Both the position numbers and the translations under genes were made by a program. Below are positions 9,643-16,273 of a DNA stretch of 64,000 nt, in pieces. This DNA is from Solwaraspora sp. WMMA2056. GTDB lineage: Bacteria; Actinomycetota; Actinomycetes; Mycobacteriales; Micromonosporaceae. The stretch's first letter is position 1; the number at the start of each line of letters is the position of its first letter. Where the stretch lies: assembly GCF_030345095.1 (NCBI RefSeq), contig NZ_CP128360.1:186001-250000 (forward strand), in the 5' to 3' direction. Below the pieces are notes generated by a model. The model saw only the letters and a list, made by a program, of their open reading frames with translations, searched no databases and was not told where the DNA came from.

Positions 9643-10971
9643 TCAGTCGACGGTGAGCAGGTCGGCGACCCGCACCGGTTGGCCGGTCTCGAAGGACCGG
9701 TTCGCGGCCAGGCCGGTGAGCAGGGCGAGCGCGCCGTCGCGGGCGGTGGCACCCCGGCCCATCGGGTCGGTCGCGCCGCCGAAGAGCACGGCGGTCATCT
9801 TGGCGTCGGCCCCGCCGTGGCCGGTCCGGGTGTAGCCGGCGACCGGCACCTGCCGGGGCTGCTCCCAGAACGGCCGGACAGTGATCTTGGCCCAGCCCTC
9901 CTCGACCGCCGCCTGGACGCCGTGCAACGCGGCACCCTTGAGTTCACCGGCGGCGTACGGGCTGACGAAGTCGCTCTCCACCACCTCCAGCTCGAGCCGA
10001 CCCCGGCTGCCATTGAACATCACCCGGTAGCCCTCCCAGGGGGCGTACGCGGTGAGGTGGTACGTCATCGTGGCCCCGGTGGAGTAGGTGGCCAGCACCG
10101 ACATGTCGTCCTCGATGGTCACTCCGGGGGCGAAGACATTCTGGTCACGGTGGTAGCCGTCCTCGGCCTCGGCTTCCAGGTAGAGCGCCCGCAGCCGGGG
10201 GTGGGCGGCCAGTTGCAGGGCGAACGGGTCACCGGCGGCGGCGACCTCGCCGTGCGCCCGGTCGTAGTCGCGGGCGTAGCCGTGGCGGCGGCCGGACTCG
10301 CCGTAGAAGAACAGCCGGCCGGCCGCGTAGACCTGCACCGGGGCCGCGTCCAGCCACCAGTTGACCAGGTCGAAGTGGTGGCTTGCCTTGTGCACCATCA
10401 GCCCGCCGGAGTTGGCCTTGTCGCGGTGCCAGCGGCGGAAGTAGTCGGCACCGTGGCGCACGTCGAGCAGCCATTCGAAGTGCACCGAGCCGACCTCGCC
10501 GATCTCGCCGTCGGCGAGGACCTGGCGGACCCGTTCGTGCAACGGGTTGTAGCGGTAGTTGAAGGCGACCTGCACGCTGCGCCCGGTCTGTGCGACCGCG
10601 TCGAGGATCCGCTGGCAGCGGGGCACGTCGACGGTCATCGGCTTCTCGGTGATCACGTCGCAGCCGGCGTGCAGGGCGGCGACGATGTACTCGTCGTGCA
10701 CCCGGTCGACGGTGGTGACCAGTGCGACGTCGACCCGTTCCTTGCCGAGCATGGTGACGAATTCGCTGGCCGGGTACGTCGCGACGGCGTCGCGGCCGAG
10801 CTCCTCCAGCCAGGCGTTGTGCGCGTCCATCCGGGCCTGGTTGCTGTCGGCGAAGGCGACGAGCTCGGCGGTGTCGCGGTGGTCGAGCACCAGGGCGCGG
10901 ACGAACATCTCGGCGCGGGCGCCGGTGCCGACGAGCGCGTAGCGCAGCCGCCGATCGGGTTCTGGGGACAT
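9643..10971 (-). CDS. Gfo/Idh/MocA family oxidoreductase, operon-leading
   Basis: A 442-residue NAD(P)-dependent oxidoreductase. The start at ATG 10971 (MSPEPDRRLRYALVGTGAR) has GGAGG upstream; an earlier in-frame ATG would overlap the operator. Motifs are YALVGTGARAEMF (Rossmann), VDVALVTTVDRVHDEY, ITEKPMTVD with the catalytic Lys, and NYRYNPLHERVRQ. The long C-terminal domain includes HKASHHFDLVNWWLDAAP, as in large bacterial Gfo/Idh/MocA proteins. It heads the catabolic operon directly behind the LacI-type operator at 10991-11010, so it is probably induced with the operon. The substrate is unknown. Confidence 0.85.
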   Translation of the reverse strand: MSPEPDRRLRYALVGTGARAEMFVRALVLDHRDTAELVAFADSNQARMDAHNAWLEELGRDAVATYPASEFVTMLGKERVDVALVTTVDRVHDEYIVAALHAGCDVITEKPMTVDVPRCQRILDAVAQTGRSVQVAFNYRYNPLHERVRQVLADGEIGEVGSVHFEWLLDVRHGADYFRRWHRDKANSGGLMVHKASHHFDLVNWWLDAAPVQVYAAGRLFFYGESGRRHGYARDYDRAHGEVAAAGDPFALQLAAHPRLRALYLEAEAEDGYHRDQNVFAPGVTIEDDMSVLATYSTGATMTYHLTAYAPWEGYRVMFNGSRGRLELEVVESDFVSPYAAGELKGAALHGVQAAVEEGWAKITVRPFWEQPRQVPVAGYTRTGHGGADAKMTAVLFGGATDPMGRGATARDGALALLTGLAANRSFETGQPVRVADLLTVD

Positions 10972-10990
10972 CGCTGCTCCGCCTCCGGTT

Positions 10991-11010
10991 GGCTGCAAAG
11001 GTTTGCAGCC
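10991..11010. promoter_or_regulatory. LacI-type operator, 9-bp perfect arms
   Basis: GGCTGCAAAGGTTTGCAGCC has perfect 9-bp arms around a GG centre. It lies 20 bases upstream of the first gene of the catabolic operon and in the divergent control region of the LacI regulator. The TTTGCA arm recurs at 3985-4006 and within the promoter at 11136-11164. Confidence 0.75.
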
Positions 11011-11135
11011 GAAGTTGCCACGAGACCAACACTCTCGTCAATGCCCGCTCGGCAACCGGTCCGATTCATCCGCTAACGCGAGGTTATGAACACTCCGCAG
11101 GACCGTCGCCGCAACAAATACGCAATCGAAGACCG

Positions 11136-11164
11136 TTGACACCTGAGCAACCGTTTGCATTAAT
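11136..11164 (+). promoter_or_regulatory. Promoter of the lacI/ABC operon with embedded operator-like sequence
   Basis: TTGACA (11136-11141) and ATTAAT (11159-11164) are separated by 17 bases. The spacer holds GCAACCGTTTGC, an imperfect LacI-type site. A repressor bound there would block RNA polymerase, so the regulator probably controls its own operon. Confidence 0.6.
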
Positions 11165-11249
11165 TGGCGGACCACGTGACCCCAGCCACACACCGGTCAC
11201 CGTCCGCGCCCGCCGGGCCGGTGCACCGCTTCGACCCCAAGGACCGCGC

Positions 11250-12284
11250 GTGCCAGCCACCATTCGAGACGTCGCCCGGGCCTGCGGAGTGCACATCTCC
11301 ACCGTGTCCCGCACGTTCTCGGCCCCGCACCTGGTCAACCCGGAGACCCGCAGCCGGGTGCTGGCCTGTGCGGAACACCTCGGCTACCGCCCCAACCGGG
11401 CGGCCCGCGCGCTGATCACCGGCCGTACGCACAACATCGGGCTGATCGTCGCCGACATCGCCAACCCGTTCTTCCCACCGCTGATCAAGGCGGCGGAGAG
11501 CCAGGCCCGGCACCGCGACTACCACATCTTCGTCACCGACACCAACGAGGACCCGGCGGTCGAGGAGGAGCTGGTCCACGCCCTCGCCAAGCAGGTCGAC
11601 GGGGTGCTGCTGTGCAGCCCCCGGATGAGCAACAGCCTGATCGAGCAGCTCAGCCGGGACGTACCGCTGGTGGTGATCAACCGGCAGGTGACCGGCCTGC
11701 CGAACGTGGTGATCGACGTCGGCCAGGGCGCCCGGCTCGCCGTGGAGCACCTGATCGGCCTCGGCCACCGCCGGATCGCCCTGCTCGGCGGCCCGCGCGG
11801 CTCATGGACCAACCGGGAGATCCGCCGCTCCGCGACCGCCGCGGTCCGCTCGACCGATGTCACGTTGACCGTGCTCGGCCCCAACCCGCCCACCGAGGGC
11901 GGCGGCATCGCCGCGGCGGACCAGGTCCGCCGCGCCGACGTCACCGCCGTCCTGGCCTACAACGACCTGATGGCGATCGGCCTGATCGAAGGGCTCGACG
12001 CACACGGGATCGCGGTGCCCCGCGACATCAGCGTGGTCGGCATCGACGACATCGCGCTGAGCCGGCTCACCCGGCCCAAACTGACGACGGTGGCCACACC
12101 CAACGCGGCCGCCGGCCGGGCGGCCGTCGACATGCTGCTCCAGCATGGCGACGACCGTCGCACCACCGCCCAGGTAACGCTCCAGACCGAGTTGGTCATC
12201 CGCGACTCGACGGGCCCGGAACCGCACCGCCATGCGGACCCGGGCGACGCGGCTGCCGCCGCGCCGGCCGATGTCGCCTCCTAA
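11250..12284 (+). CDS. LacI family transcriptional regulator
   Basis: A 344-residue regulator. The start is GTG 11250, with AAGGA seven bases upstream and directly before the helix-turn-helix. Upstream in-frame sequence is promoter DNA. ATIRDVARACGVHISTVSRTF is the canonical LacI DNA-binding head, followed by NPETRSRVLACAEHLGYRPN (hinge). The periplasmic-binding-like core (NIGLIVADIANPFFPPLIKAAE) ends with VVGIDDIALSRLTRPKLTTV. It is divergent from the uronate operon and 18 bases before the sugar-binding protein gene. It probably represses both units in the absence of a uronate or oligosaccharide ligand. Confidence 0.93.
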   Translation: MPATIRDVARACGVHISTVSRTFSAPHLVNPETRSRVLACAEHLGYRPNRAARALITGRTHNIGLIVADIANPFFPPLIKAAESQARHRDYHIFVTDTNEDPAVEEELVHALAKQVDGVLLCSPRMSNSLIEQLSRDVPLVVINRQVTGLPNVVIDVGQGARLAVEHLIGLGHRRIALLGGPRGSWTNREIRRSATAAVRSTDVTLTVLGPNPPTEGGGIAAADQVRRADVTAVLAYNDLMAIGLIEGLDAHGIAVPRDISVVGIDDIALSRLTRPKLTTVATPNAAAGRAAVDMLLQHGDDRRTTAQVTLQTELVIRDSTGPEPHRHADPGDAAAAAPADVAS

Positions 12285-12302
12285 CCCCAAGGAGTGAGCG
12301 CA

Positions 12303-13652
12303 ATGCACCCCGCTACATCACCGACGGCAAACACGCCTGCCACGCGTGCTCACCGTACCCCCTTTGGTCGACGCCGCCTGCTGCGCGGCATCGCCGCCAC
12401 GGCCGTCGTGCCGCTGGTCCTCGGCGTCGCCGCCTGCGGCGACGACGAGGCATCGACCGACCCCGACGCCCCGGTCACCATCGAGTTCTTCTGGTGGGGC
12501 GGCGAGGCCCGCGCGGAACTCACCGAACAGGCCCTCGACCTGTACGAGGAGAAGAACCCGAACGTCACCATCAACCCGACCTGGCAGGCGTTCACCGGCT
12601 ACTACGACAAGCTGGCCACCATCTCCGCCGGCGGCAACGCCCCGGACATCTTCCAGATCGACGACAACGGCCTGGCCGAGTACGCCGGCCGCAACGTCAC
12701 CCTGGACCTGACGCCGTTCGTGGAATCGGGCGACATCGACCTGAGCAACCACCCGGAGAGCCTGACCCAGTACGGGCAGATCGACGGCAAGCAGGTCGCG
12801 GTCGCCGCCGGCGAGAACACCCCGGCCCTGGTCTACGACAAGACCAAGATCGCCGAGTACGGGATGGAAGAGCCGCAGACCGGTTGGACGTACGACGAGT
12901 TCATCGCCTGGGCGGCCGAGCTGAGCACGAAGGCCGGCGGCGACTACTGGGGCGCGATGGACCCCAGCGCCGACTACAAGGCGCTCTGGCTCTGGCTGCG
13001 CTCGCAGGGCAAGGAGTTCTACGACGGGCCGAAGCTGGCCTTCACCGAGGCCGACCTGGTCGCCTGGTTCGAGATGTGGGTCGACGCGCGGGCCAAGGGC
13101 GCCACCCCGCCGGCCGACATCGTGCACGAGGCCGTCGGCGGCGGGGTCGCCGACCAGCTGGTGGTGACCGGCAAGGGAGCCACCTCGTTCATGTGGTCCA
13201 ACCAGCTCGCCGAGCTGGGCAAGTCGACCACCAACGAGCTGGGCATCGTCGCGTACCCCGGCGACCCGAAGGGCCAGTGGGCGCGGGCGTCGCTGTACTG
13301 GGCGGGCTCCCGGGCGACCGACCACCCGGAGGTCGTCGCGGACGTCATCGACTTCCTGGCCAACGACCCGGAGGCGGCCGCCATCCTCGGCGTCGACCGG
13401 GGCCTGCCATCCAACCTGGACAACCGGGAGACCGTGCAGGCCGGCCTGGACGACCCGTACATGACCGCCACCGTCGCGTTCGAGAACGAGCTGATCCCGC
13501 AGATGGGCCCGGCACCCGCGCCGCCACCGCAGGGCCACGGCCCGCTGCGCTCCACCCTGGTCACCGTCGCCGAGAGCGTCACCTACGGCCAGGCCAGCCC
13601 GGCTGACGCCGCCGCCGAGTTCTTCCGACAGGCGCAAGCCACCCTGAAGTAG
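12303..13652 (+). CDS. Sugar ABC transporter substrate-binding lipoprotein
   Basis: A 449-residue CUT1-type solute-binding protein. ATG 12303 has AAGGAG eight bases upstream; a GTG nine bases earlier has none. The leader carries a twin-arginine-like stretch (RRRLLRG) and a hydrophobic core, then a lipobox ending in VAAC at about residue 44, so it is probably a Tat-exported lipoprotein. VTIEFFWWGGEARAELTEQALDLYE and NAPDIFQIDD are family-typical ligand-domain segments. It captures an oligosaccharide, perhaps an oligogalacturonide by context, for the permeases downstream. Confidence 0.9.
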   Translation: MHPATSPTANTPATRAHRTPFGRRRLLRGIAATAVVPLVLGVAACGDDEASTDPDAPVTIEFFWWGGEARAELTEQALDLYEEKNPNVTINPTWQAFTGYYDKLATISAGGNAPDIFQIDDNGLAEYAGRNVTLDLTPFVESGDIDLSNHPESLTQYGQIDGKQVAVAAGENTPALVYDKTKIAEYGMEEPQTGWTYDEFIAWAAELSTKAGGDYWGAMDPSADYKALWLWLRSQGKEFYDGPKLAFTEADLVAWFEMWVDARAKGATPPADIVHEAVGGGVADQLVVTGKGATSFMWSNQLAELGKSTTNELGIVAYPGDPKGQWARASLYWAGSRATDHPEVVADVIDFLANDPEAAAILGVDRGLPSNLDNRETVQAGLDDPYMTATVAFENELIPQMGPAPAPPPQGHGPLRSTLVTVAESVTYGQASPADAAAEFFRQAQATLK

Positions 13653-13673
13653 TCCGGGCCGGACCGGCGCACG

Positions 13674-13715
13674 GTCGTGGTGCCCACGGTGGACTCGCCG
13701 TGGGCACCACGACCC
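13674..13715 (+). terminator. Hairpin between binding protein and permease genes (attenuating terminator)
   Basis: Two perfect 17-base arms (13674-13690 and 13699-13715) enclose an 8-base loop. There is no T-tract. Such hairpins after a binding-protein gene stop part of the transcripts or protect the upstream mRNA, giving more binding protein than permease. Confidence 0.8.
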
Positions 13716-13740
13716 TTGACACCCAGAAAGGACCCCGATC

Positions 13741-14730
13741 GTGGCCATGACCACGAAACCCGCCCCGGCCACGAGCACTACTCCCCCGGCCCGCACCGTC
13801 AAGCGGCGCGGCAGCGCCCCGGGCGCCAGCCGCCGGCACGGCGAAGGGCTGGCCGGGTACGTCTTCCTCTCCCCGTGGCTGCTGGGGCTGATGGCGATCA
13901 CCGCCTTCCCCATGCTGTTCTCGCTCTACCTGAGCTTCACCAACTACGACATCCTGTCGTCCTGGGAGTTCGTCGAATGGGTGGGCTTCGAGAACTACTG
14001 GGACCTGTTCGTCAACGACCAGACGTTCCGCCACTCGGTGTGGGTCACGCTGCTCTTCGCGTTCGTCGCCGTACCGCTGAAGTTGGCCGCCGCCCTCGGC
14101 GTCGCGCTGCTGCTCAACCGTGAGGTCCGCGGCGTCGGGCTGTTCCGCAGCCTGTTCTACCTGCCGTCGCTGCTCGGCGGCAGCGTCGCGCTGGCGCTGA
14201 TCTGGCGGGCCATGTTCAGCGGCGACGGCGCGTTCAACGACTTCCTCGCCCTGTTCGGCATCACCGGCCGGCCCTGGGTCAACGACCCGGCGTGGGCGCT
14301 GGAGACCCTGATGGTGCTGGCCATCTGGCAGTTCGGCGCCCCGATGGTGATCTTCCTGGCCGGGCTCAAGCAGGTGCCGACCGAGCTGTACGAGGCGGCC
14401 TCGGTCGACGGTGCCGGCAAGGTCCGGCAGTTCTTCAACGTGACCCTGCCGATGCTCTCCCCGGTGATCTTCTTCAACCTGGTGCTGGAGACCATCAACG
14501 GGTTCCAGGGATTCACCGCCGCCTTCGTGATCAGCAACGGCACCGGTGGCCCGGTCGACTCGACCATGCTCTACACGCTGTACCTCTACGAGAAGGGCTT
14601 CACCGAGTTCCAGATGGGGTACGCGTCCGCGCTGGCCTGGGTCTTCCTGATCGCGATCGGCCTGATCACGGTGCTGTTCTTCAGCACCGGGCGGTTCTGG
14701 GTGCACTACTCGGACGGAGACAACGACTGA
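13741..14730 (+). CDS. Sugar ABC transporter permease (MalF/UgpA type)
   Basis: A 329-residue integral membrane protein. GTG 13741 has AAAGGA eight bases upstream. About six membrane helices are visible, beginning GYVFLSPWLLGLMAITAFPMLFSLYLSF, followed by a large periplasmic loop. The EAA loop, which contacts the ATPase, is EAASVDGAGKVRQFFNVTLP. The stop overlaps the start of the next permease by one base (TGATG), so the two are translated together and form the heterodimeric pore. Confidence 0.92.
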   Translation: MAMTTKPAPATSTTPPARTVKRRGSAPGASRRHGEGLAGYVFLSPWLLGLMAITAFPMLFSLYLSFTNYDILSSWEFVEWVGFENYWDLFVNDQTFRHSVWVTLLFAFVAVPLKLAAALGVALLLNREVRGVGLFRSLFYLPSLLGGSVALALIWRAMFSGDGAFNDFLALFGITGRPWVNDPAWALETLMVLAIWQFGAPMVIFLAGLKQVPTELYEAASVDGAGKVRQFFNVTLPMLSPVIFFNLVLETINGFQGFTAAFVISNGTGGPVDSTMLYTLYLYEKGFTEFQMGYASALAWVFLIAIGLITVLFFSTGRFWVHYSDGDND

Positions 14731-15602
14731 TGACATCCCAGGCTGCTCCGTACACCCGACGCCGGGCCGGCACCGGCGTGCGCACCGTCGCCCGGGTGGC
14801 GATCCTGGTCGCCATCCTCGTCGTGGTCCTCTACCCGCTGATCTGGGTGGTCGGCTCGTCGCTGAAGTCGCCGACCGAGGTGGCCAGCAACCTGTCGGTC
14901 ATCCCGCAGGACCCGACCTGGGCCAACTACCCGGACGGCTGGAACTACCTGCGCAACATCTCGTTCGGCCGGTTCTTCTGGAACAGCACGGTGATCGCCA
15001 GCGCCACGGTGGTCGCCAACGCGGTCTCCTGCCTGCTGGCGGCGTACGCCTTCGCGCGGCTGCGGTTCCGGGCCCGCAAGGTCTGGTTCGCAATCATGAT
15101 CGGTACGTTGCTGCTGCCCAGCCACGTGCTGATCGTGCCGCAGTACATCATGTTCAACACGTTCGGCTGGATCGACACCCCACTGCCGTTGATCGTGCCG
15201 AAGCTGCTGGCCACCGAGGCGTTCTTCGTCTTCCTGATGGTCCAGTTCATGCGGGGCATCCCCCGTGACCTCGACGACGCCGCCAAGATCGACGGCTGCT
15301 CGCCGTTCGGGGTGTTCCGGTACGTCATCGTGCCGCTGGCCCGTCCGGCGCTGGTCACCACGGCGATCTTCTCGTTCATCTGGACCTGGAACGACTTCCT
15401 CACCCAGCTGATCTACCTGCCGAGTGTGGAAAGCTACACGGTGCCGATCGGGCTGCGACTGTTCATCGACTCCACCGGGCAGACCTCGCTCGGCCCGATG
15501 TTCGCCATGTCCGTGCTCTCCCTGCTGCCGGTCTTCCTTTTCTTCCTGGCGTTCCAGAAAATGCTGGTGCAGGGCATCAACACCAGCGGACTCAAGGGGT
15601 GA
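14730..15602 (+). CDS. Sugar ABC transporter permease (MalG/UgpE type)
   Basis: A 290-residue partner permease with six predicted helices (ARVAILVAILVVVLYPLIWVV first) and the EAA-type loop DAAKIDGCSPFGVFRYVIVPLARP near 190. The C-terminal MLVQGINTSGLKG tail is typical of MalG-like proteins, in which the tail reaches into the ATPase. No ATPase gene follows. The MsiK-type protein at 1.4-2.4 kb is the obvious candidate to drive this importer. Confidence 0.92.
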   Translation: MTSQAAPYTRRRAGTGVRTVARVAILVAILVVVLYPLIWVVGSSLKSPTEVASNLSVIPQDPTWANYPDGWNYLRNISFGRFFWNSTVIASATVVANAVSCLLAAYAFARLRFRARKVWFAIMIGTLLLPSHVLIVPQYIMFNTFGWIDTPLPLIVPKLLATEAFFVFLMVQFMRGIPRDLDDAAKIDGCSPFGVFRYVIVPLARPALVTTAIFSFIWTWNDFLTQLIYLPSVESYTVPIGLRLFIDSTGQTSLGPMFAMSVLSLLPVFLFFLAFQKMLVQGINTSGLKG

Positions 15603-15607
15603 CCACC

Positions 15608-16234
15608 GTGTCGCGACCCGACTGGCCGGACACCCCGGCCCCGGCTCGGGCCGACTGGCGCGACACCCTGCGGGCCGCCACCGACCTGGCGCTGCTGGGC
15701 ATCGTCGCCGCGCTCGCCGCGGCCGCCGTGCTGACGGCGGGCGCGGCGGTCGCCACCGCCAGCACCGCCATCCACCGGTGGACGGTCGACGGCCACTGGC
15801 CGAGCCTGCGGGAGCTGGCCGGCGGCTTCTGGCGGGCACTGCTGCCCGGAGCCGCCGCCACCGCCGTGGCGGCCGTCGCGATCGGCGTACTCGGCGGCAA
15901 CGCGGTGCTGATCTCCGCCGGGGTGGTGCCCGGCGGCACCGTCATGCTGGTCGGCACCCTGGTGCTGGCCGCGCTCGTCGCCGGCTTCGCCGGCCTCGTC
16001 GTGGTCGAGGTCGGGATCGGGGTCGGCCGGGCCGGTGCCGGCTGGCGAGCGGCGGTACGCCGTACCTGGCGGCTCGCCGAACGACGGCCGCTGGCGGTCC
16101 TGGCCGCCGCCGGGGTGGTCAGCCTGGCCGCCCTGCTCAGCGCCCTGACCATCCCGGTATTGGCACCGATCCTGCTCGGCTACACCCTGCACGGCCTGCA
16201 CGCCGTGCGCCGCCGCCTCGACCCGCAGCAGTAG
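15608..16234 (+). CDS. DUF624/YesL-like membrane protein
   Basis: A 208-residue polytopic membrane protein with about five hydrophobic helices. The start chosen is GTG 15608, eight bases after AAGGGG; a GTG at 15599 overlapping the permease stop is possible. WRDTLRAATDLALLGIVAAL followed by HRWTVDGHWPSLRELAGGFWRALLPG resembles the YesL/DUF624 family, whose genes often accompany carbohydrate importers and polysaccharide-degradation clusters. The molecular role is unknown. It closes the lacI-ABC operon. Confidence 0.65.
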   Translation: MSRPDWPDTPAPARADWRDTLRAATDLALLGIVAALAAAAVLTAGAAVATASTAIHRWTVDGHWPSLRELAGGFWRALLPGAAATAVAAVAIGVLGGNAVLISAGVVPGGTVMLVGTLVLAALVAGFAGLVVVEVGIGVGRAGAGWRAAVRRTWRLAERRPLAVLAAAGVVSLAALLSALTIPVLAPILLGYTLHGLHAVRRRLDPQQ

Positions 16235-16273
16235 AACGTCACGCCGGGATCAGTCGGCGGCTCAGGCAGCGGC

